A DNA stretch of 64,000 bases from Rhizobium sp. CC-YZS058. GTDB taxonomy: Bacteria; Pseudomonadota; Alphaproteobacteria; Rhizobiales; Rhizobiaceae. The notes beneath the pieces are model-generated. The model did not search any database. It saw only the letters and a program-made list of their open reading frames with translations, and was not told the origin of the DNA. This document shows positions 9,171 to 18,783 of this stretch, in pieces (the first letter of the stretch is position 1; every line of letters begins with the position of its first letter). The position numbers were made by a program, and so were the translations under genes. Location of the stretch: assembly GCF_034720595.1 (NCBI RefSeq), contig NZ_JAYESJ010000001.1:2506001-2570000 (forward strand), written 5' to 3'.

Positions 9171-9323
9171 TCAGAAGCCCTTGCGGAACAGGCCGCGGTC
9201 GATCTGGCGCTGGCGGTATTCGAGATCGATGCGGTCGAAGGAACCGTTGAGATAGTCGAGCTCGCGCTGCTCGGCGGAGGGGGCGCGCAGGGCGCCGGCG
9301 ATCTTCTTCATCTGCTTGAACAT
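9171..9323 (-). CDS. DUF3563 small protein
   Basis: The 50-residue protein matches DUF3563, a short cytoplasmic family of unknown function. It has a basic amphipathic N-terminus (MFKQMKKIAGALRAPS), then the conserved acidic/aromatic core ELDYLNGSFDRIDLEYRQRQ and a GLFRKGF end. The ATG at 9323 has AGAGG seven bases upstream. It sits alone between rsh and the DUF2062 gene. Confidence 0.8.
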   Translation of the reverse strand: MFKQMKKIAGALRAPSAEQRELDYLNGSFDRIDLEYRQRQIDRGLFRKGF

Positions 9324-9457
9324 GGTAAACCTCTTTCGTTTACTCCCGACACGGAAGATAGGTGCGAGGCCGCGTGTCCACCAGCGCCAGCTCCGAGCGG
9401 CAGCCATGCAGTTCATGCATGGCCATGTTCATGGTTGATTAAAGGATCGACAGAACC

Positions 9458-11689
9458 CTAGAGAAAGACGCGCTTGACGGTGGAGACGACCGGCAGCTCT
9501 TTCAGCTGCGCCAGCATATGGTTGAGTTGGCGCAGGTCCCAGACCTCGAGGTCGAGCATGATTTCCGAGAAATCGGCGGCGATCGGTCCCATGGCGATGG
9601 TGCGGATGTTGATGTCGCCATCGGCGATCGACTGGGCGATTTCCGCCAGCGTCCCCGGCTCGTTCAGCGCGATGATCTTGGCGCGGGCCATGAAGCGGGT
9701 CTTGTTGGCCTGGTCCAGATCCCAGCGCACGTCGATCCAGCGCTCGGACTCGTCTTCGAAGAGTTTGAGGCTCGGCGACTGGATCGGATAGATGGTGATC
9801 CCCTTGTCCTTCTCCATGATGCCGACGATGCGGTCGCCAGGCACCGCGCCCGATTCGGTGAAGGCGACGGAGGCATTGCCGGAAATGCCGCGGATCGGCA
9901 GATCCTCCGGCCCGCCGGCATCGATCGGCGTTGCGACATCGCGCGACTGGCCGGGCAGCTTGAAGGCAATGCCGGCGGCCGAGGGCATGTTGAACCAGCC
10001 GTCGTCCGGTGCGGGCTTGACGGTGACGCGCTCGTCCTGGTGATCGGGGAACATGGCGCGCAGCACGTCGAGCGAGGAGAGCTCGCCGCGGCCGACGGCG
10101 GCGATGGCGTCTTCCACCTCCTTCTCCTTCTGGCCGAGACGGTGGAGGATCGGCTTCATGCCCTCGCGGGTGAAGTGCTTGCCGGCGCGCTCGAAGGTGC
10201 GCTCGAGGATGCGGTAGCCGAGGCCGGAATATTGCTTGCGGATCGCCGCCCGCGTCGCGCGGCGGATTGCCGAGCGCGCCTTGCCGGTCACGACGATTTC
10301 CTCCCAGGCCGGCGGCGGCACCTGGATGCCGGAGCGCACGATCTCCACCTCGTCGCCATTGGCGAGCCGCGTGACCAGCGGCATGATGCGGCCGTTGATC
10401 TTGGCGCCGACGCAGGTGTCGCCGATATTGGTGTGGACGGCATAGGCGAAGTCGATCGGCGTCGCGCCGCGCGGCAGGGCAATCAGCTGGCCCTTCGGCG
10501 TGAAGCAGAAGACCTGGTCCTGGAAAAGCTCGAGCTTGGTGTGCTCCAGAAACTCCTCCGGGCTGTCGCCTTCGGCCAGGGCCTCGATGGTGCGGCGGAG
10601 CCAGGAATAGGCGTTGGAGGTCGGCGACAGCTTGACGTCGCCGGGGGTCGGCGTCCCGTCCTTGTAGAGCGTGTGGGCCGCAATGCCGTATTCGGCGATC
10701 TCGTGCATCAGCTGCGTGCGGATCTGCAGCTCGATGCGCTGGCGCGAGGGGCCGACGATGGTCGTGTGGATCGACTGGTAATCGTTCTGCTTCGGGGTCG
10801 AGATATAATCCTTGAACCGGCCCGGCACGACCCGCCAGCGCGTGTGGACGATGCCGAGCGCGCGGTAGCAGGCGGGAATGTCGGCGACGATGATGCGGAA
10901 CCCCCAGACATCGGAGAGCTGCTCGAAGGAGAGCGACTTCGACTGCATCTTCTTGAAGACCGAATAGGGCTTCTTCTGCCGCCCCTTCACCGTGCTCGCC
11001 GGCAGGCCCTTGGCGTGGAGCAGCTCGCGCAGCTCGTCCTCGATCTTCTTGATCAGCCCTTCATTGCGGGTGGAAAGTTCCTCGAGCTTGGCGCTGACCG
11101 CGTCGAAGGCTTCGGGATTCATATGGCGGAAGGAGAGGTTTTCCAGCTCCTCGCGCATGTCGTGCATGCCCATGCGGCCGGCGAGCGGCGCATAGAGCTC
11201 CATCGTCTCTTCCGATATGCGGGCGCGCTTGTCCGCTGCCATATGGTCGAGCGTGCGCATATTGTGCAGACGGTCGGCAAGCTTGACGAGCAGCACCCGC
11301 ACATCGTCGGAAATGGCGAGCAGCAGCTTGCGGAGATTCTCGGCCTGCTTGGCCTTGCGGCTGACGAGATCGAGCTTCTTGATCTTGGTCAGGCCCTCGA
11401 CCAGCGCGCCGATATCCTCGCCGAACAGATCGTCGATCTCGGCGCGGGTCGCCGTCGTGTCCTCGATCGTGTCGTGCAGCAGCGCCACCGCAATGGTCGC
11501 CTCGTCGAGATGCATTTCGGTCAGGATGGCCGCGACTTCGAGCGGATGGGAGATGTAGGGGTCGCCACTCGCCCGCTTCTGCTGGCCATGCTTCTGCATG
11601 GCATAGACATAGGCCTTGTTCAGGAGCGCTTCGTTGACATCCGGCTTGTATTTCTGAACCCGCTCGACGAGTTCGTATTGGCGCATCAT
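9458..11689 (-). CDS. rsh: Bifunctional (p)ppGpp synthetase/hydrolase
   Basis: The 743-residue RelA/SpoT homolog makes and degrades the alarmone (p)ppGpp; alphaproteobacteria normally have this one long enzyme. Domains in order: HD hydrolase (about 30-180, with ISHPLEVA, LLHDTIEDT and KLADRLHNMRT), synthetase (about 235-350, with YSVFKKMQ, WGFRIIV and DYQSIHTT), TGS (about 390-450) and a C-terminal ACT domain. The hydrolase HD residues and the synthetase substrate motif are all present, so both activities are expected. The chosen ATG is the first of two adjacent ones. It lies downstream of rpoZ. Confidence 0.97.
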   Translation of the reverse strand: MMRQYELVERVQKYKPDVNEALLNKAYVYAMQKHGQQKRASGDPYISHPLEVAAILTEMHLDEATIAVALLHDTIEDTTATRAEIDDLFGEDIGALVEGLTKIKKLDLVSRKAKQAENLRKLLLAISDDVRVLLVKLADRLHNMRTLDHMAADKRARISEETMELYAPLAGRMGMHDMREELENLSFRHMNPEAFDAVSAKLEELSTRNEGLIKKIEDELRELLHAKGLPASTVKGRQKKPYSVFKKMQSKSLSFEQLSDVWGFRIIVADIPACYRALGIVHTRWRVVPGRFKDYISTPKQNDYQSIHTTIVGPSRQRIELQIRTQLMHEIAEYGIAAHTLYKDGTPTPGDVKLSPTSNAYSWLRRTIEALAEGDSPEEFLEHTKLELFQDQVFCFTPKGQLIALPRGATPIDFAYAVHTNIGDTCVGAKINGRIMPLVTRLANGDEVEIVRSGIQVPPPAWEEIVVTGKARSAIRRATRAAIRKQYSGLGYRILERTFERAGKHFTREGMKPILHRLGQKEKEVEDAIAAVGRGELSSLDVLRAMFPDHQDERVTVKPAPDDGWFNMPSAAGIAFKLPGQSRDVATPIDAGGPEDLPIRGISGNASVAFTESGAVPGDRIVGIMEKDKGITIYPIQSPSLKLFEDESERWIDVRWDLDQANKTRFMARAKIIALNEPGTLAEIAQSIADGDINIRTIAMGPIAADFSEIMLDLEVWDLRQLNHMLAQLKELPVVSTVKRVFL

Positions 11690-11900
11690 TCCCTGGCGGC
11701 TCCACAAGACCGTCGCCAATCGACCCCGCGTTCGGCCCGGATCGAATGAGACAGCGTCCATCCTTTTTGGCGGCATGCATCCTGCGCGGCCCGAATCGGC
11801 ATCCGGGCCCGCTTCCACCTGCCATGTCCACCCCTATGGTCAGGGCGGCTTCACGTCAATTTCAAGGCGTGCGAACGGTTCGCGAAACGCAAACGGCGCC

Positions 11901-11947
11901 CGGTCCGTCCGGACCGCGCGCCGCTTGAGCAGAGGCGAGCGCCTCTG
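11901..11947 (-). terminator. Two small GC hairpins after rpoZ
   Basis: Two short inverted repeats lie just past the rpoZ stop: CAGAGGCG/CGCCTCTG (11930-11947) and CGGTCCG/CGGACCG (11901-11916). No U tract follows on the minus strand, so termination would be partial or factor-dependent and rpoZ may be co-transcribed with rsh. Confidence 0.4.
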
Positions 11948-11948
11948 A

Positions 11949-12350
11949 TCAGTAGTCGTCGCTCTTTTCCGGCGGCACCAGGCCTTCGATGCCGGCCAAA
12001 AGCTCTTCTTCCGACATGCGGTCGAAGGTGACGGCTTCCGGCTGATCGTCGTCTTCGGAGGCGTCGGCGAAAACGGCCGGCGCATCGGAGATCGACGCCG
12101 GATCAGGCTCGGGCTCGTCCACTTCCACATGCTTCTGCAGCGAGTGGATCAGGTCTTCCTTCAGGTCGTCGGGAGAGAGCGTTTCATCCGCAATCTCGCG
12201 CAGCGCCACGACCGGGTTCTTGTCGTTGTCGCGATCGATGGTGATCTGCGCGCCCTGCGAGATGAGGCGGGCACGGTGGCTGGCCAGGAGGACCAGTTCA
12301 AACCGGTTGTCGACCTTGTCGATGCAATCTTCGACCGTAACGCGGGCCAT
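11949..12350 (-). CDS. rpoZ: RNA polymerase omega subunit
   Basis: The 133-residue omega subunit helps assemble and stabilise RNA polymerase and contributes to (p)ppGpp response in some bacteria. The conserved N-terminal core [20 protein letters not shown] followed by [13 protein letters not shown] is intact. The C-terminal half is acidic and variable, as in other rhizobial omegas. Its placement before rsh is the standard alphaproteobacterial order. Confidence 0.97.
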   Translation of the reverse strand: MARVTVEDCIDKVDNRFELVLLASHRARLISQGAQITIDRDNDKNPVVALREIADETLSPDDLKEDLIHSLQKHVEVDEPEPDPASISDAPAVFADASEDDDQPEAVTFDRMSEEELLAGIEGLVPPEKSDDY

Positions 12351-12850
12351 TGCCTATCCTTATCGCTTGGGTGGGCTCGGACCCGACGCTTTCGCTTCAG
12401 GCCAGCCGATTGATGTGACGGCCGGCCAGCGGACGACAGAAGCCGCCGCGCGAGGCCGTGCATCGTGCAGTTTCGCTGCCCTTACACGGTCTTTCGCACA
12501 AGAGCAAGATTTGTCGCACGGCGCGCTTTTTCCGCGCCTGTGCCAAGATGAGAAATGTAACGAAACGTTTCCGCTTTTGGCAAAGTGTCTTGGTGAAATC
12601 AGAATGCTCGTTTGACGAGCAATCATTCCTTAAGATCGAGCAAAATCCGGGCTTCTCCACCGCCATATGCCGGCCTAGTCACGGCTGTTACTAGGTGTAG
12701 GGATCAGACCAACGGAAATCGCGGGCTTGGCGAACTTTCCCTCCGGCATGTCTTTTGTTATGCCAGTTTCTTGCGATGCCGGTTTTGCTTCTCGCCCGAT
12801 TCCTCGCTCCCCAGCGGACACAGAAGCAGGCCGGACAAGGGAAGGTAAGT
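12351..12850. promoter_or_regulatory. Divergent promoter region, rpoZ / NYN gene
   Basis: A 500-bp divergent intergenic region. It contains a 7-bp inverted repeat TGCTCGT-TTG-ACGAGCA (12605-12621), which could be an operator, and moderately AT-rich segments on either side. No gene on either strand has convincing support; promoter elements were not resolved by eye. Confidence 0.45.
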
Positions 12851-13429
12851 ATGTTCGATCCGCGTGAAAAAATCGCCCTGTTCATCGACGGCGCCAATCT
12901 TTATGCCGCCTCGAAGAGCTTGGGCTTCGACATCGATTACCGCAAGCTTCTGAAGGCCTTTCAGAAGCGCGGCTATCTGCTGCGTGCCTATTATTACACG
13001 GCATTGATCGAAGATCAGGAGTACTCGTCCATCCGTCCCCTCATCGATTGGCTGGATTACAACGGCTACAAGGTGGTCACCAAGCCGGCCAAGGAGTTCA
13101 CCGACTCGCTCGGTCGTCGCAAGGTGAAGGGGAACATGGATATCGAGCTTGCCATCGACGCCATGGAACAGTCCGAGACGGTGGACCACCTCGTTCTCTT
13201 CTCGGGCGATGGCGATTTCACAACCCTGGTCGAAGCCCTTCAGCGCAAGGGCCGCAAGGTCTCCGTCGTGTCCACCATGGCCACGCAGCCGCCGATGATT
13301 GCCGACGATCTTCGCCGGCAGTCCGATCACTTCATCGATCTGATGAGCCTCAAGGCCGAGATCGGCCGCGACCCCTCCGAACGCGCCTCCCGCACGGTGG
13401 TGGAACCCCCGGCCGGCGACGCCGCCTGA
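12851..13429 (+). CDS. NYN domain protein, LabA/DUF88 family
   Basis: The 192-residue protein has the PIN-like NYN fold, predicted to bind or cut RNA. Conserved acidic positions are visible in ALFIDGANLY (residues 10-19), GNMDIELAIDAM and LFSGDGDFTTLVEALQRKG; the last block is the LabA signature. The ATG at 12851 follows GGGAAGG with good spacing; the frame extends upstream to 12755 without support. Such genes are widespread in alphaproteobacteria next to rpoZ or smpB and remain biochemically poorly defined. Confidence 0.9.
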   Translation: MFDPREKIALFIDGANLYAASKSLGFDIDYRKLLKAFQKRGYLLRAYYYTALIEDQEYSSIRPLIDWLDYNGYKVVTKPAKEFTDSLGRRKVKGNMDIELAIDAMEQSETVDHLVLFSGDGDFTTLVEALQRKGRKVSVVSTMATQPPMIADDLRRQSDHFIDLMSLKAEIGRDPSERASRTVVEPPAGDAA

Positions 13430-13530
13430 TCGGCACAGCGTGGGAGGCTGGCCAGCCGGTCTCCCACACGCTCCATCCCAACAATTGACAGAATGAACGG
13501 TCGACGGGCGGGCGCTTCAGAGCCCGGGCT

Positions 13531-14010
13531 TCAGCGATCCTTCAGAAGCCGGCTCTTCTGCCGGTTCCAGTCGCGCTCTTTTTCGCTTTCGCGCTTGTCG
13601 TGCAGCTTCTTGCCCTTGCCGAGCGCCAGTTCGAGCTTCGCCCGGCCGCGATCGTTGAAATAGATCTTGAGCGGGATCAGCGACATGCCTTCCCGGTTCA
13701 CTGCCCCCTGCAGCCGGTTCACCTCGCGCTTCGACAGGAGCAGCTTGCGCCGCCGGCGCGGCTCGTGGTTGAAGCGGTTGGCCTGCAGATATTCCGGCAG
13801 ATAGGCGTTGATCAGCCACATTTCGCCGCCCTCGTCGGTGGCGTAGGATTCGGCGATATTGGCCTTGCCCTCGCGCAGCGACTTGACCTCCGTGCCGGTC
13901 AGCACGAGGCCTGCCTCATAGGTGTCGACGATCTCGTAGTTGAAGCGGGCCTTCCGGTTTTCCGCCACCACCTTGCGGACCGTGCTCTGGCTCTGGCCTT
14001 TGGGCGCCAT
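13531..14010 (-). CDS. smpB: SsrA-binding protein (trans-translation)
   Basis: The 159-residue SmpB binds tmRNA and delivers it to stalled ribosomes. Conserved blocks are present: [29 protein letters not shown], the [15 protein letters not shown] region and a basic C-terminal tail ([15 protein letters not shown]). The start codon overlaps the dapA stop as TGATG, so dapA and smpB are translationally coupled. Length is typical. Confidence 0.97.
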   Translation of the reverse strand: MAPKGQSQSTVRKVVAENRKARFNYEIVDTYEAGLVLTGTEVKSLREGKANIAESYATDEGGEMWLINAYLPEYLQANRFNHEPRRRRKLLLSKREVNRLQGAVNREGMSLIPLKIYFNDRGRAKLELALGKGKKLHDKRESEKERDWNRQKSRLLKDR

Positions 14011-14894
14011 CAGTTCGTCAGCCCGGCATGACGCAGCGCCGCATCGATCGCAGCCTCCGTCGCCGGCTCCAGCGTCGGCAGGAGCGGCGAGCGCACGGCC
14101 CGGCTCATGCCGCGAAGGCGGTTCAGCGCGTATTTCGCACCACAGAGACCGGGCTCCAGGAAGATCGCCTTGTGCAGAGGCATCAGCTGATCCTGGTAGG
14201 TGAGCGCCTTGGCGAATTCGCCGGCCAGCATCGCCGTCTGGAACTCGGCCGAAAGCCGCGGCGCCACATTGGCGGTCACCGAAATGCAGCCGACGCCGCC
14301 ATGGGCGTTGAAGCCGAGCGCCGTTGCGTCCTCGCCGGAAAGCTGGACGAAGTCCGGCCCGCAGGTGATGCGCTGCTCGGACACCCGCTCGATCTTGCCG
14401 GTCGCGTCCTTGACGCCCATGATGTGGGCATGCGCCTTGTGAAGGGCCCCCATCGTTTCCGGCGTCATATCGACCACCGAGCGGCCGGGGATGTTGTAGA
14501 TGAGGATCGGCAGGGACACGGCCTTGGCGATCGCATCGAAATGCGCGAACAGCCCCTTCTGCGTCGGCTTGTTATAATAAGGTGTGACGACGAGGATCGC
14601 GTCGGCGCCCGCCTGTTCGGCATGCTGGGCCAGACCGATCGCTTCCAGCGTATTGTTGGAGCCGGCGCCGGCAATGACCGGTACGCGCCCGCGGGCCGCC
14701 TCGATGCAGAGTTCGACGACGCGGCGATGCTCGGCATGCGAGAGCGTCGGGGATTCGCCGGTGGTGCCGACCGGAACGAGACCGTGGCTCCCTTCGGCGA
14801 TCTGCCACTCGACGTGGTCGACGAAGGCCTTCTCGTCGACGGCGCCCGTTTCGGTGAAGGGGGTGACGAGGGCGGGAATGGATCCCTTGAACAT
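14010..14894 (-). CDS. dapA: 4-hydroxy-tetrahydrodipicolinate synthase
   Basis: The 294-residue TIM-barrel aldolase condenses pyruvate with aspartate semialdehyde in the lysine/diaminopimelate pathway. Signature elements are [14 protein letters not shown] near residue 43, the catalytic tyrosine in [12 protein letters not shown], and the Schiff-base lysine in [10 protein letters not shown] near residue 162. Full length and without unusual features. Its stop overlaps the smpB start by one base. Confidence 0.97.
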   Translation of the reverse strand: MFKGSIPALVTPFTETGAVDEKAFVDHVEWQIAEGSHGLVPVGTTGESPTLSHAEHRRVVELCIEAARGRVPVIAGAGSNNTLEAIGLAQHAEQAGADAILVVTPYYNKPTQKGLFAHFDAIAKAVSLPILIYNIPGRSVVDMTPETMGALHKAHAHIMGVKDATGKIERVSEQRITCGPDFVQLSGEDATALGFNAHGGVGCISVTANVAPRLSAEFQTAMLAGEFAKALTYQDQLMPLHKAIFLEPGLCGAKYALNRLRGMSRAVRSPLLPTLEPATEAAIDAALRHAGLTN

Positions 14895-15199
14895 CGACGG
14901 TCTCCTGACGGCGGACTGCGCGTCAGCAACTCACGCTTTGGCCGTATTCCGGGGTTAGAAAATCGCGGCACCATAATCGCCCGCCGCCGCCCCGGCAAGT
15001 GACCGTCCACAGGGGAAAGCGCGGTCGCGCCATGGACATAGGCTTAAAGAAGAGACGGCGGCCGCGGTCTTGGCAGCCGGGAGATAAGGGGCTTCACGCG
15101 AACGTCAACCCGGTTTGCCGGATCGGCGTGAACGGGTTAACCTCCGCTTAAGACATCGATCGCCAAATGGAGGACGTCAACATCGGCATGGGGGCTCGA
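14895..15199. promoter_or_regulatory. Divergent promoter region, dapA / lytic transglycosylase
   Basis: About 300 bp between two divergent genes. It must hold both promoters, but no clear -35/-10 pair, operator or riboswitch fold was recognised by eye. No additional gene is supported. Confidence 0.4.
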
Positions 15200-17287
15200 A
15201 TGCGCGCACATCAGCGAGGGAACGGCCTGAGGCGCCGCGCTCTGATGACGGCGCTCGCCGTCGCGCTCCTCGCCGAGCCCGCGGCCGCGCTGGATGCCTC
15301 GCCCGCCCCTTCTGCCCCGCGTCCCGCCGCCAAACCGCTCGGCTTCGTGCCTGCTCCCGGCGACATCACCGGCGCCATTCCCTCGGCCACCCGCACCGCC
15401 ACGGCGTCGGCTCTCAAGAATGGGCTCGACGCCCTGTCCAACCGGACCCCGGCGCGCGCCATCGCCATTCGCGACGCGATGCCGGAGGGCACGCTCGACC
15501 GCCATATCCTGACCTGGGCCATCGCGGTCTCCGGTCAGAAGGGCGTTCCCTCCTATGATATCGCGGCCGCGCAGGGCGAGCTGCGCGGCTGGCCCGGGCT
15601 GGACAGCCTGCGCGCCCATTCCGAACGGGCGCTCTACCGCGAGAACCCCACCGCCTCCGAAATCCTCTCCGCCTTCGGCAGCTCGAAGCCGGAAACGCCG
15701 GAAGGAACGATGATCCTGTCCCGTGCGCTCGTGGCCGCCGGCAAGACGCAAAGGGCGGCCGGTCTGATCGCCGCGCTTTGGCACGGCGAAGCGCTCGATG
15801 TCGCCACGGAGAGCAAGGTGCTGTCCGAATTTGCCAGCCTGCTGACGACGGCCGACCACAAGCGGCGGATGGACATGCTCCTCTATCGCGGTCGGATCGA
15901 ACAGGCCGCCCGCTTCAGCGATCTCGGCAAGGCGCAGTCGCTCTACCGCGCCTGGGTGGCCATGGCGCGCAAGGCCGGCAATGCCGATGCCCTGATCGCC
16001 GCTGTCGACCCCTCCTGGCGCAAGGATCCGGCCTATCTCTTCGTGCGCATCGAGCAGTTGCGCAAGAAGGAAGAATACCGCAAGGCCGCCGCGCTGCTGG
16101 CCGACCTGCCACGCGACAAGGACCTGCTGGTCGATCCCGGCGAATGGTGGACGGAGCAGCGCATCATCAGCCGCGGCCTGCTCGACCTCGGCGATTACCG
16201 CGGCGCCTACCGCGTGGCCGCCAATCATGTGGCGAGCGAGGCGAGCGATGTGGTCGATGCCGAGTTTCACGCCGGCTGGTATGCGCTGCGCGGGCTGAAC
16301 GACGGCGCGACGGCCGCCAGGCACTTCCAGCGAATCCTGAAGGCCTCCAACCGCCCGATCTCCGTTTCGCGCGCCTATTACTGGCTCGGTCGGGCCGCCG
16401 AGGCCGGTGGACCGGGCGTCGCCAAGGATTATTTCGCCCGCGCCGCCAGCCTGACCGGCACCTTCTACGGCCAGCTTGCCGCCGCCCGGCTGAACCGCGC
16501 GACGCTCGACGTGCGCTACCCGAGCCCCAGCACCGAGGACCGCGCACGATTCGAAGCGCGCGAAGCCGTGCGCGCGATCAGCCGGCTCGAGCAGGCCGGC
16601 CATGGCTGGCGCGCCGACAGCCTGTACCGCGCGCTGGCCGACCAGCTGACGAGCCCCGGCGAGCTGGCGCTGCTTTCGGCCCGGGCGGAGAAGACCCGCA
16701 GCCACAGCCTGGCCCTGCAGGTGGGCAAGCTCGCCTTCGGCCGCGGCATCGATGTCGCCGCCCTCGCCTTCCCGCTTGGCGTCATTCCGCCGAGCGCCAA
16801 TATTGCCGGCTCCGGCAAGGCGCTGGCCTATGCGATCGCCCGGCAGGAAAGCGCCTTCAATCCGGCCGCCATTTCGCCGGCCAATGCGCGCGGCCTGCTG
16901 CAGATCCTGCCGACCACGGCCCGCGGCGTTGCCGGCCGCCACGGCCTTTCCTATTCGCAGGAACGGCTGACGACGGATGCCGGTTACAATGCCACGCTCG
17001 GTGCCCATTATCTCGGCGAACAGATCAGCGTTTTCGGCGGATCCTATGTGCTGACCTTCATCGCCTACAATGCCGGACCGCGCCGGGTGCCGGAATGGAT
17101 CGCGCGCTATGGCGATCCGCGCGGCAAGTCGATCGACGAAGTGGTCGACTGGATCGAGCGCATTCCCTTTGCCGAAACCCGCGGCTATGTTCAGCGGGTC
17201 ATGGAGAACTACCAGGTCTACAAGGCGCGGCTGGGGCAGCGGCCGGACATCGTCGACGACCTGACGGTCGGCCGCCAGGCCTCCTAG
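15200..17287 (+). CDS. Soluble lytic murein transglycosylase (Slt family)
   Basis: The 695-residue exported enzyme cleaves peptidoglycan glycan strands to form 1,6-anhydro ends. From this start it has a basic n-region and a hydrophobic signal segment (ALMTALAVALLAEPAAA), a long alpha-helical superhelical middle region, and a C-terminal SLT domain (about 530-680) with the catalytic glutamate in ARQESAFNPAAIS, then GLLQILPTTA and FIAYNAGP. The ATG at 15200 is preceded by GGGGG at five bases; two earlier in-frame ATGs at 15167 and 15188 are possible. It is divergent from dapA. Confidence 0.93.
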   Translation: MRAHQRGNGLRRRALMTALAVALLAEPAAALDASPAPSAPRPAAKPLGFVPAPGDITGAIPSATRTATASALKNGLDALSNRTPARAIAIRDAMPEGTLDRHILTWAIAVSGQKGVPSYDIAAAQGELRGWPGLDSLRAHSERALYRENPTASEILSAFGSSKPETPEGTMILSRALVAAGKTQRAAGLIAALWHGEALDVATESKVLSEFASLLTTADHKRRMDMLLYRGRIEQAARFSDLGKAQSLYRAWVAMARKAGNADALIAAVDPSWRKDPAYLFVRIEQLRKKEEYRKAAALLADLPRDKDLLVDPGEWWTEQRIISRGLLDLGDYRGAYRVAANHVASEASDVVDAEFHAGWYALRGLNDGATAARHFQRILKASNRPISVSRAYYWLGRAAEAGGPGVAKDYFARAASLTGTFYGQLAAARLNRATLDVRYPSPSTEDRARFEAREAVRAISRLEQAGHGWRADSLYRALADQLTSPGELALLSARAEKTRSHSLALQVGKLAFGRGIDVAALAFPLGVIPPSANIAGSGKALAYAIARQESAFNPAAISPANARGLLQILPTTARGVAGRHGLSYSQERLTTDAGYNATLGAHYLGEQISVFGGSYVLTFIAYNAGPRRVPEWIARYGDPRGKSIDEVVDWIERIPFAETRGYVQRVMENYQVYKARLGQRPDIVDDLTVGRQAS

Positions 17288-17393
17288 ACAGAACTCTCCG
17301 TGCTGGGCGGCCGCGTCGGCATCGACGGAAAGCTTCGCGCAAGAGATCGCATCTAATTTAGACTTCGATCATGATGATCGAAGGGATTAGACC

Positions 17394-17624
17394 ATGCACA
17401 TCTCCTCCTTGGTGCAGAGCTACCGCCTCCCCGGCTATGGATCCCGCTCTTCTGGTGACCATGCGCAGGCGAGAGACGAGCGATCGTTTCCGAGCTTCGA
17501 TGCCACTCCCTCCAGACCGACCATTGCCCCGGCCCGCACGAGCCGGACGCTCGAAGCCCTGCTGGCGGAATCGGCGCTGGACCGGTCCATGGCTTCGCCG
17601 CTCAGCCAGACGATGCTGCGTTGA
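17394..17624 (+). CDS. Small hypothetical protein, 76 aa
   Basis: A 76-codon frame lies between the lytic transglycosylase and the hydrolase. GAAGGGA precedes the ATG at about eight bases. The product is rich in Ser, Arg and Ala, has no membrane segment and matches no family I recognise. The main argument for it is the ribosome binding site and its position in an otherwise empty gap; it could still be a chance frame in GC-rich DNA. Confidence 0.4.
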   Translation: MHISSLVQSYRLPGYGSRSSGDHAQARDERSFPSFDATPSRPTIAPARTSRTLEALLAESALDRSMASPLSQTMLR

Positions 17625-17780
17625 ACGGAGGGCGACCGCGGACCGGCGCGGGTGGCGCCTTCGCAAGACCGGCCGGACAAGTAGGACCATTCGCCGCGCC
17701 GCACCCATGCCTGGCACCACCTCCCACGCGAACCGCCCTGATGCTAGGCTTGGCTCCAACGGAACGGAGGGGTTTTACCA

Positions 17781-18644
17781 GTGGAACGGCGGATTGCGGT
17801 CGACGATGGGCTCACTCTTTCTGTGCGCGATGTGCGCCCGCGCGACGATGGCGGTCGCTTGCCGGTGATCTGCCTGCCGGGTCTCAGCCGCAACAGCCGG
17901 GATTTTGAACCGCTGGCACGCCTCCTCGTCGCGGATGGCGATGCGCCGCGGCGTGTCGTTTCCATCGATTCGCGCGGGCGTGGCGGCTCGGACTGGGATC
18001 CAGACCCGGCGCGCTATACGCTTGCGGTGGAGGCGGGCGATGTCGTCACCGTGCTCGCCGCACTGGGCATCGACCGTGCCATCGTCTTCGGCACTTCCCG
18101 CGGTGGGCTCCTCGTGCATCTTCTGCCGGCGCTCGCGCCGGGCCTGCTGGCCGGGGCAATCCTCAATGACATCGGGCCGGTGATCGGCCTGGATGGTCTC
18201 CTGGCGATTGCCGCCGTCTTGACCCGACCGATCCGTCATCCGACATGGGCCGAGGCCGCCCTCGCCCTGCGCCGGACATACGGCGCGGAATTTCCGGTCC
18301 TCGAGCCGAAGGACTGGGAGGAGATGGCCCGCTGCATCTTCACCGAAACGGACGACGGGCTTGTGCCGGATTTCGACCCCGCCATCGCCGCTCCGCTCGC
18401 CAGCCTGACGCGGCAGACCGAGCTCGCCGATCTCTGGCCGGCCTTCGAGACGCTGGCGGATATTCCACTTCTCGTCCTGCGCGGCGAGACCTCATCTCTT
18501 CTTTCGCCCGAAACCGTGGCCGCAATGCAGGCCCGGAACAGGCACATGCTTGCCGCCACGATTCCCGGCCAGGGCCACGTCCCCCTGCCCCATCATCCAG
18601 CGGTGCTTGGGCCCCTGCGCGCCTTCCTCGCCACGCTCCCTTGA
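17781..18644 (+). CDS. Alpha/beta hydrolase fold protein
   Basis: The 287-residue protein has the alpha/beta hydrolase fold. The segment PVICLPGLSRNSRDF is the oxyanion loop region, the nucleophile elbow is GTSRGG (Ser near residue 110), and a late histidine in PGQGHVPLP completes a plausible triad. The start is GTG at 17781, eight bases after GGAGGGG. The substrate is unknown; esterases and dehalogenase-like enzymes share this fold. The gene stands alone on the plus strand. Confidence 0.88.
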   Translation: MERRIAVDDGLTLSVRDVRPRDDGGRLPVICLPGLSRNSRDFEPLARLLVADGDAPRRVVSIDSRGRGGSDWDPDPARYTLAVEAGDVVTVLAALGIDRAIVFGTSRGGLLVHLLPALAPGLLAGAILNDIGPVIGLDGLLAIAAVLTRPIRHPTWAEAALALRRTYGAEFPVLEPKDWEEMARCIFTETDDGLVPDFDPAIAAPLASLTRQTELADLWPAFETLADIPLLVLRGETSSLLSPETVAAMQARNRHMLAATIPGQGHVPLPHHPAVLGPLRAFLATLP

Positions 18645-18730
18645 AGCGGCGCGCGCCGCGGCTTCCCGCAGACGGCCCAAACGAATGATCCCGCCCGCCG
18701 GCAGGGCGAGTTTCGGCGCTCACGACGCAA

Positions 18731-18756
18731 AAAGCCCGGCATTGCTGCCGGGCTTT
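18731..18756 (-). terminator. Intrinsic terminator of the leftward porin gene
   Basis: AAAGCCCGGCA and TGCCGGGCTTT form an 11-bp perfect stem around a four-base loop. On the minus strand the stem is followed by a run of T, 28 bp after the porin stop. It may also stop leftover transcription from the hydrolase gene. Confidence 0.88.
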
Positions 18757-18783
18757 CCGTTACCGACCAGAGGTCGGATCTGA

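Noticed and set aside
9518-11749. 743-codon plus-strand frame opposite rsh
   Set aside because: Antisense of a certain gene, with repetitive Asp/Arg/Gly composition and no start signal.
15137-17008. 623-codon minus-strand frame opposite the lytic transglycosylase
   Set aside because: It is antisense to a well-supported family protein, is very Arg/Gly/Ala-rich and has no ribosome binding site; typical of high-GC DNA.
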